From NCBI GenBank assembly GCA_000306725.1, contig CP003083.1:310001-374000 (forward strand): a DNA stretch of 64,000 nt, in the 5' to 3' direction. This document shows, piece after piece, positions 1 through 6,784 of this stretch. Every line of letters starts with the position of its first letter. Positions within the stretch are counted from its first letter, which is position 1. Under the pieces are notes generated by a model. The model did no database searches, was not told where the DNA came from, and saw only the letters and a list, made by a program, of their open reading frames with translations. The translations under genes and the position numbers were made by a program. The stretch comes from Methanolobus psychrophilus R15 (lineage in GTDB: Archaea; Halobacteriota; Methanosarcinia; Methanosarcinales; Methanosarcinaceae).

Positions 1-10
1 GATACCGTAG

Positions 11-796
11 ATGAAAAAGCCTTTGCTTGATGTGCTGTTCATGTCAGAGAAACGAAAACAAGTGCTTTTGCTACTGCAGGAAGGACCGCAGGAAATGGAA
101 GAGATCCTTAAGTCTCTTGGTACCAACAGACAGGCACTGCTTCCACAGATAAGGATACTGGAAGATCATTATCTTGTTGATCATTACAGAGATACTTACG
201 AACTGACAGTTGTTGGAAAACTGATAGTTGATAAAATGAAACCTTTTTTAGATACTCTTGAGACCATTGATAGCTACATTTCTTACTGGGGAACTCATGA
301 TATTGATTTCATCCCCCCTCATATTATAAAAAGAATTAAAGAGGTCAGAGGTTGCGAAGTCATCGAGCCGAGTCTGGTGAATATATATGAGATAAACATG
401 GATTTTGTTGAGATGTCGAAGGGATCAAGCTCACTATTCTTTATATTTACTTTTATGCACCCTACTTTCCCTACGATAATGGAGCAATTTATCCGGAACA
501 ACATAAATGTTTCAATAGTAATGTCCAGGGAAGTGCTTGCAAAAATAAAAGATGAGTGGCAGGATGAATTTTATAGGTTCGTTTCATCCGGGAAAGTTAA
601 ATTCTACTTATGCCAAAAGGACATTCGATTGCTATCTTTATCTTTAAGTGATTATTGCTTCGTTTTACGACTATTCTCTAAAAATAATGAATTCAGCAAC
701 AGGCAATTATTCTGCTGCAATCCTGAAGCATACCAATGGAGTAAAGATCTTTTTGAATATTACCTGAAGGATTCGATATTGGTAACTGCGTTATAA
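11..796 (+). CDS. Msr-type transcriptional regulator (wHTH + DUF1724/FilR1)
   Basis: The 261-residue protein has an N-terminal winged helix-turn-helix (about residues 1-90, including the segment KSLGTNRQALLPQIRIL) and a C-terminal DUF1724/FilR1-type domain (about 110-255). This architecture is typical of the methanogen COG4742 family, which includes the Msr regulators of methanol methyltransferase genes in Methanosarcina. It is a paralog of the regulator at 13436-14221: both begin MKKPLLDV and share the SEKRK and LLLLQEGP segments and a WxKDLFEYY motif near the C-terminus. Only ten bases of upstream DNA are visible, so promoter and operon partners cannot be judged. The gene is convergent with the small membrane protein at 815-1285. 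The family is clear; the target genes are unknown. Confidence 0.85.
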   Translation: MKKPLLDVLFMSEKRKQVLLLLQEGPQEMEEILKSLGTNRQALLPQIRILEDHYLVDHYRDTYELTVVGKLIVDKMKPFLDTLETIDSYISYWGTHDIDFIPPHIIKRIKEVRGCEVIEPSLVNIYEINMDFVEMSKGSSSLFFIFTFMHPTFPTIMEQFIRNNINVSIVMSREVLAKIKDEWQDEFYRFVSSGKVKFYLCQKDIRLLSLSLSDYCFVLRLFSKNNEFSNRQLFCCNPEAYQWSKDLFEYYLKDSILVTAL

Positions 797-814
797 AGCC
801 GACATTAAGTGTTC

Positions 815-1285
815 TCAGAGGACACCTTTCATTTTTGAGATCATACTATCCGAAATTATGTGGACCTCTATTGAGAGGACTATGCCTGCTATGGCTGCTG
901 CAATAAAGTTTGGAGGCATATTCTGCAGATCGACACCTGCAAGCAGAAGTAAAGGAACCACTATCAGTGCAAGATTTGCCACGATGGACAGGGGTCCGAG
1001 AATCGGGTTATGAGAGAAGCCCCTGTGTTTGAATATGACCTTGTAGGGCCACCAGAGTATCCTGAACATCTTCCATCTTCTGTAGGAATTGCTGTCGATG
1101 TCCAGGTCCGGGCTGAGGAAGAATGTTGCGAAAAGGTAGGCGACAGAAAAGATGAGTATAGTGTAAGTGTTAAGGTAGCTGCCAATTACAGCATTTCCAT
1201 ATTCTGTTGAAAGGTAATACAAGCCTGCTATTGAGGCCATCAGTACTACAGCATTAATCATTTCATGCGTTTTTCCGTCCGGCAT
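815..1285 (-). CDS. YdjM/DUF2227-like membrane protein
   Basis: A 156-residue protein with about four hydrophobic segments. It contains the polar motifs GKTHE near the N-terminus, SPDLDID near residue 60 and HRGFSHNP near residue 90. These spaced His/Asp motifs are characteristic of the YdjM/DUF457/DUF2227 group of membrane-bound putative metal-dependent hydrolases. The substrate is unknown. The gene stands alone, convergent with the Msr-type regulator to its left and about 140 bases from azlD, which lies upstream on the same strand. I see no frameshift or truncation. Confidence 0.75.
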   Translation of the reverse strand: MPDGKTHEMINAVVLMASIAGLYYLSTEYGNAVIGSYLNTYTILIFSVAYLFATFFLSPDLDIDSNSYRRWKMFRILWWPYKVIFKHRGFSHNPILGPLSIVANLALIVVPLLLLAGVDLQNMPPNFIAAAIAGIVLSIEVHIISDSMISKMKGVL

Positions 1286-1425
1286 TGTTTATCGGTCCCC
1301 TCATTATGAATTGAAATATTCAATGTTGCGATCATTATTATAATCTTCGTATCCTGATAATGATTGTATGCGGGAATGACATCCTGTGCATTCTCACACT
1401 CGCTCACCTCCAGCCTGCTCATGGC

Positions 1426-1803
1426 TCATGAGGTAACCACCAAACTCAACCAAAAAGAAATGAGAATATATGAGAATACATTAAACTGAACCAGCAGCAT
1501 GTACAGCCCGGTACCTGCGAAAATGCTAACCATAACGTTGCGTTTCCACACGTGCAGCGCTGTGACTGAGACTATCGTGAAGAGTTCCGGTGCTCCGTAA
1601 GGAGCCTGGGACCATTGTACATCCTTGAGGCAATAGATAAGCAACAACAGGAGAATCATTGGTGGGAGATTGTTTTCGATGGTCGATAGGAGTTCCGGCG
1701 GTTCTCTTGAGCTGAAGAATACAAAAGGCAGGGCTCTCGTGGCAAATGTAGCCAAGGATACAGCTGCTATAACCACCAGCATATAGGCAGTTTCGTTCAT
1801 CAT
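1426..1803 (-). CDS. azlD: AzlD-like branched-chain amino acid exporter subunit
   Basis: A 125-residue protein with four hydrophobic helices, the usual size and layout of AzlD, the small partner of AzlC in branched-chain amino acid export (AzlCD/YgaZH). Its ATG overlaps the end of azlC by four bases, which indicates translational coupling. The operon is disrupted in this genome because the upstream azlC carries an 8.8-kb insertion. azlD is therefore separated from its native promoter and can only be expressed from a promoter inside the element or in the azlC remnant. The coding sequence itself looks intact. Confidence 0.8.
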   Translation of the reverse strand: MMNETAYMLVVIAAVSLATFATRALPFVFFSSREPPELLSTIENNLPPMILLLLLIYCLKDVQWSQAPYGAPELFTIVSVTALHVWKRNVMVSIFAGTGLYMLLVQFNVFSYILISFWLSLVVTS

Positions 1804-2456
1804 CTCTCCTCCTTTGGAGCAGTTTCAGCAACTGACCGATCTGCATGTTTACTTCTCATAGTCCTCTCATATATCATCAAAATAAAGGTGCCGATAATGA
1901 TAGAAAACAGCAGCATGTTTTCCGGGCTGAAGAGCATAAGAGATATGACACCGGCACCAATTGCCGCCATGAAGGGGAAACGTGTCTTTGAAGCATAATA
2001 CTGCTCAATGGTCAGTACCATAAAGAGTGCGGTCAGCACAAAAGTGAGCCCTTCAAGATTAAGCCTGAGCATAGAACCCAGTACAGCTCCAAGGACTGAA
2101 CCCACTATCCAGTACAGGTGGTCCAGCGCAGATATGTAAAAATAGAACCTGGCCTTTGAAGCTCCTTCCGGGACCCTGGTGGTAGTGAGCAGCGCATAAG
2201 TTTCGTCGGTGAGCGCGAATATGAGGTAGGGCTTGACCTTACCCACGCCGGAGAACTTGTCCAGCAGAGACAGGCCGTAAAAAGAGTGTCTCAGGTTTAT
2301 CAGGAGTGTGACCGTGACAAATTCCATAAGCTGCGCACCCGCTGCCAGCAGCGCCACAGCGATGAACTGTCCCGCTCCGGTATAGACGAATATACTCATC
2401 ACAAGCGCATATATCCAGTGATAACCGGCGCCTGCAAGCAGGAATCCAAAAGCCAT
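1800..2456 (-). pseudogene. azlC: azlC, 3' portion (codons 28-245 of the uninterrupted gene)
   Basis: This 218-codon fragment matches the AzlC branched-chain amino acid exporter from just after the conserved GYIPLG segment: it begins MAFGFLLAGAG and carries the VYTGAGQFIAVALL motif. The missing N-terminal 27 codons lie at 11261-11341, on the other side of the integrated element. Joining the two parts at the shared ATTCCC restores a continuous 245-codon gene reading ...GYIPLGMAFGFLL..., which is a normal AzlC start. The ATG used here is an internal codon formed at the junction. The purine-rich stretch next to it abuts the ATG and is too close to be a normal ribosome binding site. Whether the fragment is translated is unknown. 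Confidence 0.9.
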
Positions 2457-2460
2457 TCCC
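2455..2460. repeat. attL: 6-bp direct repeat ATTCCC at the left end of the element
   Basis: ATTCCC occurs here and at 11259-11264. In the plus strand the left junction reads AGCC-ATTCCC-CTGGGAATTAAC and the right junction TAAAT-ATTCCC-AGGGGGATATAGCC. The host halves joined give AGCC-ATTCCC-AGGGGGATATAGCC, which is intact azlC coding sequence. The element halves joined give a near-palindromic attP centred on ATTCCC-CT-GGGAAT. The identity is only 6 bp, in keeping with the short overlap region of a tyrosine recombinase; the case rests on the restored reading frame. Confidence 0.85.
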
Positions 2461-2471
2461 CTGGGAATTAA

Positions 2472-2481
2472 CTATTTATTA
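2472..2481 (+). promoter_or_regulatory. TATA-like box for the integrase gene
   Basis: TATTTATTAG lies about 35-44 bases before the integrase ATG and 12 bases inside the left junction. A transcription start about 25 bases downstream would leave a leader of about 15 bases containing AAGGA. The site sits next to attP, so excision and integration would not separate it from the gene. Confidence 0.4.
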
Positions 2482-2515
2482 GTCATATCCCAATATAACA
2501 AAGGAAGCCAAAGAA

Positions 2516-3778
2516 ATGAATAGAAACGACCTTGCTAATGAGCCAACTGTAAAGAAGCTTTTTGCCTTGATATCCCCTGCGGACAGGACCCGCGATAACT
2601 ACCTTTCATCATTGATGCATTATACCGATTTCACCGGGCTTACACCAACGCAGTTAATAGATGAAGCCAACGCAGACATACGCGCAGGCAAGTTAATGAT
2701 TGAACGCGGCGTATTTACAAGGATACCAAACTTTAGGATGCACCTTGAATCAACCAGCTTAACAGGCAGGCCAAGAGCACCCGCGACAGTTCACAAATAC
2801 GTCAATTGCATATCTTCTTTTTATCAAGCGTTTTATGTTGATATCCCAAAGATGCCACGCGGAAGGAACCGGACCAAGCCATTAAAAGAGAATCTTAAGA
2901 GAGCTGACAAGGAAGATATACAGGCATTGCAGGATGTAACCAGCTTAAGAGACAATGCAATTATGCTATGTGGTGTTTCCTCCGGTATGGGAGCGGCAGA
3001 GATAGCAAGCCTTACACTTCAAGCCTTTAAGGAAGGATACGATCCTGCAACGGGGATAACTACCTTTGATATGCGAAGGCGTAAGGTAGGAGTAGATTTT
3101 ATCACTTTCATAAGCCCGGAGGCATCGCAGGCAGTTCTTAAATATATTGAATGGCGTGACAGGCCAGCCACTACAGGCAGACAAGGCGACATTTTAGAGT
3201 ATGAGAAGCGCAGGACCACACCAGGGAGTTATCTCTTTGTATCCGCGAAGGTTGGCAAGGACTATTTACTTACACGCAATGAAGAAAAGCGACAATGCAC
3301 CGCGCATTCTATTGTTAGGATATATCAGAGGATAAGAGCGAATGCAGGATTCGAACGGACACCGGGACATTTCCACCCGGTAAGATCACACAATATGCGC
3401 AAATTCTTTAACAGCAATCTTAAGAATGCGGGATGTGATGGTGATTTAGTGGAGTATTTCATGGGTCACACTTTGGACGGAAGCAAGGGTACATATTATG
3501 AAGGCGATCCCGTAAAGCTCCGCGAGATTTATAAAAAGTTCATTCCCTACATAACGATTAGGAAAGATTTAGATGTTTCTGAATCTCCTGAATATCAGAG
3601 CATAAAGAAGGAAAACGTCATATTGCAGGCAGAGACAGCCCGGCATGTTGTGGAACGTTCGGAATTGTCAGAAATACGCAAGGAAAACGAGGATATGAAA
3701 AATAAGTTAGATGATATGAAAAATATGATAAATGAAGCAATCGCGGCGAAGGTTGCCGAAATGCTGAAAAAGCAATAA
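2516..3778 (+). CDS. Tyrosine recombinase / integrase
   Basis: The 420-residue protein has an N-terminal SAM-like core-binding domain (about 1-125), a catalytic domain (about 140-345) and a C-terminal coiled coil (about 355-420, rich in E, K and M). Catalytic-domain motifs are SHNMRKFF (the HxxR box), FMGHTLDG and the tyrosine motif GTYYEGD. The box I segment reads SSGMGAAEIASL, so the position normally holding the first catalytic Arg appears to be Gly. The gene sits just inside the left junction with AAGGA ahead of the ATG. It very likely integrates and excises the surrounding element. It is full length and not split by the att site, unlike the SSV-type integrases of Sulfolobus. Confidence 0.93.
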   Translation: MNRNDLANEPTVKKLFALISPADRTRDNYLSSLMHYTDFTGLTPTQLIDEANADIRAGKLMIERGVFTRIPNFRMHLESTSLTGRPRAPATVHKYVNCISSFYQAFYVDIPKMPRGRNRTKPLKENLKRADKEDIQALQDVTSLRDNAIMLCGVSSGMGAAEIASLTLQAFKEGYDPATGITTFDMRRRKVGVDFITFISPEASQAVLKYIEWRDRPATTGRQGDILEYEKRRTTPGSYLFVSAKVGKDYLLTRNEEKRQCTAHSIVRIYQRIRANAGFERTPGHFHPVRSHNMRKFFNSNLKNAGCDGDLVEYFMGHTLDGSKGTYYEGDPVKLREIYKKFIPYITIRKDLDVSESPEYQSIKKENVILQAETARHVVERSELSEIRKENEDMKNKLDDMKNMINEAIAAKVAEMLKKQ

Positions 3779-3789
3779 ACTTTTTTCCC

Positions 3790-3817
3790 ATGCGGTGACA
3801 CCTACACCACACCGCAT
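3790..3817 (+). terminator. Hairpin after the integrase gene
   Basis: ATGCGGTG and CACCGCAT form a perfect 8-bp stem with a 12-base loop, starting 12 bases after the integrase stop codon. A run of six T lies just before the stem rather than after it, so it may instead protect the 3' end. Confidence 0.5.
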
Positions 3818-3919
3818 ATTTAAAAATTTTACATTTACGTTTCTATTTCAAATTTAATTTAATCGTGATATACTGACATTGCTATTTTTATAAATATCCA
3901 TTTTATACATTTTTTGCAT

Positions 3920-3962
3920 ATATTATATTAAATTACCCTCATATGAGGGATATTATATTAAA
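3920..3962. repeat. Palindrome CCCTCATATGAGGG between two copies of ATATTATATTAAA
   Basis: The perfect 14-bp palindrome CCCTCATATGAGGG (3936-3949) is flanked on both sides by the direct repeat ATATTATATTAAA, in the 340-base gap between integrase and the RHH gene. The rest of this gap (3818-4074) is AT-rich and I see no gene in it. The symmetry suggests a protein-binding site, perhaps regulatory or part of a replication region. Confidence 0.5.
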
Positions 3963-4074
3963 ATCGTTATGCATTGACTGTATAGTATAAAGTCCTTATG
4001 TAGTATGCGATATATGATTAAACCGCATATAGGCGACGTTGCGAATGCAAACCTTTATTAATTGGACACGTCAC

Positions 4075-4100
4075 ATTATATTTATCATGCGATTATCGCA
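4075..4100 (+). promoter_or_regulatory. Promoter and candidate operator of the RHH gene
   Basis: A TATA-like box (ATTATATTTAT, 4075-4085) is followed at once by the inverted repeat TGCGA-TTA-TCGCA (4088-4100), which ends about 20 bases before the ATG at 4121. A dyad between the TATA box and the probable transcription start is the usual place for a repressor site. Autoregulation by the RHH protein encoded next door is the simplest reading. Confidence 0.45.
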
Positions 4101-4120
4101 CGATTATAGGAAGTGACCCG

Positions 4121-4252
4121 ATGAAACAAAAAATTAGCATTACACTAGATGAAAACGTTATAAACGATATGGATTTGATTAGGAATAACACACCTAGAAG
4201 CACATTTATTAACAGAATGTTGATCAAGACCGTTGTTGAAAACAAATCATAA
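4121..4252 (+). CDS. Small ribbon-helix-helix DNA-binding protein
   Basis: A 43-residue protein beginning MKQKISITLDENVINDMD, followed by STFINRMLIKTV. A basic/alternating beta strand (KISITLDE) followed by two short helices is the classic ribbon-helix-helix (CopG/MetJ-like) layout, at about the minimum size for the fold. AGGAAGTGA precedes the ATG. Proteins like this are common repressors in archaeal plasmids and viruses. A dyad in the promoter region is a likely target. It heads the small-gene cluster that runs to 5685, but a hairpin and a 156-base gap separate it from the next gene. Confidence 0.8.
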   Translation: MKQKISITLDENVINDMDLIRNNTPRSTFINRMLIKTVVENKS

Positions 4253-4270
4253 TCATAAGGGAATAAGTCA

Positions 4271-4305
4271 CCCGTCACTGAATGTTAGCGCATTTCAATG
4301 ACGGG
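4271..4305 (+). terminator. 12-bp stem-loop after the RHH gene
   Basis: CCCGTCACTGAA (4271-4282) pairs with TTCAATGACGGG (4294-4305) with one A.C mismatch and an 11-base loop. It begins 18 bases after the RHH stop codon. There is no T-run immediately after it, so attenuation or mRNA protection is as likely as termination. Confidence 0.5.
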
Positions 4306-4408
4306 AAACCTAAAAGCGGCGCGTTTAACCTCGTTTGCCATGAAAACATATGTTTTTCGTGGTATATTGCTTTTTTGGTTTACCTGACTATTTCCGGGAT
4401 ATTGGAAA

Positions 4409-4531
4409 ATGTCAATTAATGAATTTATAGAACTCGAAGCGCAGAAACGCTATAATGCAATTTTAGAAGAATCGAAGGACACGGGACGCGACCCTTTAGA
4501 AATCGCACGAGCGCAGGGTATAGACGTATGA
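4409..4531 (+). CDS. 40-residue hypothetical protein of the element
   Basis: A short, mostly helical and charged protein (MSINEFIELEAQKRYNAI at the start, EIARAQGIDV at the end). Its stop codon overlaps the ATG of the next gene by four bases (ATGA), the same coupling seen further down the cluster, which is the best support for it being real. GGAAA precedes the ATG. I do not recognise the family. The C-terminal half could be a small helix-turn-helix-like segment (PLEIARAQGI), but it is too short to be sure. Confidence 0.6.
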   Translation: MSINEFIELEAQKRYNAILEESKDTGRDPLEIARAQGIDV

Positions 4532-4779
4532 CTTCAAAGCAAACTATCCTGAGGGCCGTACATCGTACATGTCTTGCATGTTGCGGCAATAGTCGCCGGG
4601 ACGTTCTAAAATGTAAAGTTTTTGATTGTAGCCTGCACCCATACAGAAACGGAACCGACCCTAACCCGAATATAAGCGGCGGGAAGCTGAGAAGCGTATA
4701 TATTGAAGAGTATGAAGAGGACCCGGAAGAATTGGAAGAATCGGAAGCAAGGGGGTCAGTATTTGATGACGATGATTAG
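4528..4779 (+). CDS. Small Cys-rich (zinc-binding) phage/plasmid-type protein
   Basis: The 83-residue protein has a zinc-finger-like N-terminal half: AVHRTCLACCGNSRRDV, then KCKVFDCSLHPYRNG. This C-x2-C...C-x4-C-x-L-x-PYR pattern is seen in a small protein common in bacterial and archaeal prophages. The C-terminal third is strongly acidic (repeated E, D and a DDDD end). It overlaps the preceding gene by four bases and the following gene by 14. A role in nucleic acid binding is inferred from the cysteines; the actual function in these prophages is not established to my knowledge. Confidence 0.75.
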   Translation: MTSKQTILRAVHRTCLACCGNSRRDVLKCKVFDCSLHPYRNGTDPNPNISGGKLRSVYIEEYEEDPEELEESEARGSVFDDDD

Positions 4780-5014
4780 ACGCATGAGGCGGGCCCGCGC
4801 ACAGGTGACAGCCGACAGGGACGAAGCGCGCGGGCAGATATGGGCCCGGCGAGATAAAGACCGGGGAAGAGTAAACCCGTACATTACTATGACCTTCAGA
4901 GTTATAAACCTGACTGTCCACAAATCCAGAGTTAAAGAATTGCAGGACATACGCGCGCAGCGGACGTATACCAACGTACCGCGCAACAATATTTTTACAA
5001 GACCGGAGAAATGA
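4766..5014 (+). CDS. 82-residue basic hypothetical protein
   Basis: A very basic, Arg-rich N-terminal half (RRMRRARAQ and RGQIWARRDKDRGR) is followed by a more ordinary C-terminal half ending PRNNIFTRPEK. I chose the ATG at 4766 over the upstream one at 4703 because GGGGGT lies about 10 bases before it and the overlap with the previous gene shrinks to 14 bases. Its stop overlaps the next ATG by four bases. A nucleic-acid-binding role would fit the charge, but no family is recognised. Confidence 0.6.
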   Translation: MTMIRRMRRARAQVTADRDEARGQIWARRDKDRGRVNPYITMTFRVINLTVHKSRVKELQDIRAQRTYTNVPRNNIFTRPEK

Positions 5015-5685
5015 GAATGATAAACGACAACGAACACGACAACTGGCACAGCCTGACGAACGAACAATTAGAACCCGTTGACGAATACGGCGAGGACTTC
5101 AAGCGGGACTTTTACCGCGTTGCGGATGCATTGAAATGGGATAAAGATAAACCGCCGATAAAGGACAACAGTCAACGACCCGCGGAGTTTATCCGTAAAA
5201 TCATATACGATCACGACGCGGAATATGAAATAGACAGTACCGCAAAGACAACGGACGCTTTATTATTACGTGGCCGTCGCGCATTTCTTAAGCGTCTTGA
5301 CGACATGGAAATGGATGAACTAAGGCAACGCATACGCATGTTTAGAAAAAGCGATGTAGCCGCATGTTATGACCGTGTTAGTATCAATGAATCTGTAGAT
5401 GCTGATATCAATATAAAGACACCAGGATTAAGATATCAGGAGGGAGTTTCAAGAATTGGAAAAAGCAATAGAAATAAGAAGGTGCATTATCACGAAATCG
5501 AAGACATAAAAGAAGTCCTCAAAATACTTGATGCTATCGGACTTGATGCAAGTAAGGGTATTGAGTTCCTTGTATTGTGTGCTATCGAGGGCACGACCTA
5601 TGCAAAAGAAATAGGAGCGCAGGATAGAATAAAGAGAATTGTAGATAGCGTAATGGATGGTATCAAGGACATCATACACGCCTAA
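5011..5685 (+). CDS. 224-residue hypothetical protein, last gene of the element's plus-strand cluster
   Basis: A soluble, mostly helical protein with no signal peptide or membrane segment. GGAGAA precedes the ATG, which overlaps the previous stop by four bases. Visible segments include RAFLKRLDDMEMDELRQ near residue 90 and EDIKEVLKILDAIGLD near residue 168. I do not recognise it. It is the largest non-integrase protein of the cluster and lies directly before the 8-bp repeat arrays, a position often taken by a replication or partition protein. That role is only positional inference: no Walker, helicase, primase or HUH motif is visible. Confidence 0.7.
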   Translation: MRMINDNEHDNWHSLTNEQLEPVDEYGEDFKRDFYRVADALKWDKDKPPIKDNSQRPAEFIRKIIYDHDAEYEIDSTAKTTDALLLRGRRAFLKRLDDMEMDELRQRIRMFRKSDVAACYDRVSINESVDADINIKTPGLRYQEGVSRIGKSNRNKKVHYHEIEDIKEVLKILDAIGLDASKGIEFLVLCAIEGTTYAKEIGAQDRIKRIVDSVMDGIKDIIHA

Positions 5686-5724
5686 TCAAATAAGATGTTC
5701 TTAACTCTCATTACTTTTTTAATA

Positions 5725-5828
5725 GGACATCCGGGCATTAGGGCATTAAGACATTAGGACAACCGGGCATTAGTCCAATAAGACAATAGTCCATTCGGGC
5801 AATTATACAGTCGGGCATTAGTCCACTG
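5725..5828. repeat. Array of thirteen 8-bp degenerate tandem repeats
   Basis: From 5725 the sequence divides exactly into thirteen 8-mers: GGACATCC, GGGCATTA, GGGCATTA, AGACATTA, GGACAACC, GGGCATTA, GTCCAATA, AGACAATA, GTCCATTC, GGGCAATT, ATACAGTC, GGGCATTA, GTCCACTG. The CA at positions 4-5 is kept in all thirteen. The period is exactly 8 with no drift, and frames carry TAG/TAA stops, so it is non-coding. A candidate iteron array or protein-binding platform. Confidence 0.85.
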
Positions 5829-5937
5829 ACCGATTTAATGTTATAATAATGCGATATATAATAATAGAACAATTAACATTATGTATTTTATTATCCTATT
5901 CATAAATGTATAACTTATTTTTATATGAATCGCCTGA
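5829..5937. other. AT-rich segment between the two 8-bp repeat arrays
   Basis: About 110 bases made up mainly of A and T, with runs such as TTATAATAATG and ATATATAATAATAG and no open frame of note. Flanked by repeat arrays on both sides, it has the layout of a DNA-unwinding region of a replication origin, though this has not been tested. Confidence 0.5.
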
Positions 5938-5985
5938 TATCATTAGGGCAGTCGGGCAATAGGGCAATAGGGCAGCCGGGCATAG
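5938..5985. repeat. Second array of 8-bp repeats
   Basis: Six further 8-mers in the same orientation and register: TATCATTA, GGGCAGTC, GGGCAATA, GGGCAATA, GGGCAGCC, GGGCATAG. They share the GGGCA core with the first array 110 bases away. The following region to 6162 is AT-rich with no recognised gene. Confidence 0.8.
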
Positions 5986-6162
5986 TGCCCTAAAGAGTAT
6001 ATAATAGGCAGAATTAAACTTATGTAGAAAAATATAGAATTGGTTTTTAAATATTATAATAATAAAAGAATATATTATATTCCTACATGAACTCAGGACG
6101 CGATAAAACGTCGCTATGGAACATTAAAAATATATTAATATATATAATATATTTGTTATGGG

Positions 6163-6546
6163 TTATTTCATGATGACTTCGGACACTCCCTGACCGCCAC
6201 CACCGCCACCACCGAAGATCAACCATACAATAAGGACGATACCTGCAATTACAAGCATAGGCATCATTAAGGACTTCCATCCGTCCATCCCTAACGCGCG
6301 TCTTATCTTTTCCTTTTCTATAGTTACCTGACCCTGCACGAAGTACGGGTTAGTCTCTTCGATGTAATCACATTGTGCCGTCATGTCAAGACTAATGTTC
6401 TCACGTAGTAGACAATTGTCACCCGCGAACGAAGCACGTATCGTGTTGAAGTCATCTATCGGTAATGTGATCACGTCCGTTCTTCCATCCTGCCGAGTAT
6501 ACCCAACGTCCACCAGTCCATCATTACGCAATACTGCCAAACTCAT
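6163..6546 (-). CDS. Membrane-anchored protein with a C-terminal polyglycine tract
   Basis: The 127-residue protein has a soluble N-terminal part (about 1-90), one hydrophobic helix (about 93-111, MMPMLVIAGIVLIVWLIF), then seven consecutive glycines and a short tail QGVSEVIMK. There is no signal peptide, so the soluble part is likely cytoplasmic with a C-terminal anchor, or this is a small virion-like membrane protein. The glycines are encoded by a 6-bp-like GGT/GGC repeat and may vary in length. It is the last of three tightly packed minus-strand genes (three bases from the previous stop). I recognise no family. Small membrane proteins in this arrangement are common in archaeal viruses, which is only an analogy. 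Confidence 0.65.
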   Translation of the reverse strand: MSLAVLRNDGLVDVGYTRQDGRTDVITLPIDDFNTIRASFAGDNCLLRENISLDMTAQCDYIEETNPYFVQGQVTIEKEKIRRALGMDGWKSLMMPMLVIAGIVLIVWLIFGGGGGGGQGVSEVIMK

Positions 6547-6549
6547 TTC

Positions 6550-6693
6550 TTACCGTCTCCTTGATTTCCCTTTCTTGCATAGTGTCACGGTGACAGGCCC
6601 AGGCATTGCGGGCAACACGCAGACATCAAGGTTACTATTCCCTGTTACTATCGCGGTTTTAATACGCTGTCGCCGTTCGTCCGTGTCTGTCAT
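6550..6693 (-). CDS. 47-residue hypothetical protein
   Basis: A small protein that starts MTDTDERRQRIKTAIVTGNS and ends in a basic tail (KKGKSRRR). It lies one base after the stop of the 29-residue membrane peptide gene and three bases before the start of the 127-residue gene. The spacing on both sides supports a genuine operon. GGAACAAT lies just ahead of the ATG as a weak ribosome binding site. No family recognised. Confidence 0.5.
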   Translation of the reverse strand: MTDTDERRQRIKTAIVTGNSNLDVCVLPAMPGPVTVTLCKKGKSRRR

Positions 6694-6694
6694 A

Positions 6695-6784
6695 CTAATT
6701 GTTCCTTCGGTTGACCAGTATCATAGACCACAAAAGCACCCATAGAACAATTGTGATCAATATGAACCCGGTAAAGTCACACAT
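6695..6784 (-). CDS. 29-residue single-pass membrane peptide
   Basis: The encoded peptide is almost entirely one hydrophobic helix (FILITIVLWVLLWSMILV) with a short polar start MCDFTG and a basic end NRRNN, giving an N-out/C-in or N-in topology that cannot be settled by eye. It is the first of three closely spaced minus-strand genes, ending one base before the next ATG. Very short, so it could be chance; the packing argues for it. Confidence 0.45.
   Translation of the reverse strand: MCDFTGFILITIVLWVLLWSMILVNRRNN

Noticed and set aside
5725-5985. 8-bp arrays as a CRISPR or coding repeat
   Set aside because: Units are contiguous with no spacers, and 8-bp units place stops in each frame.
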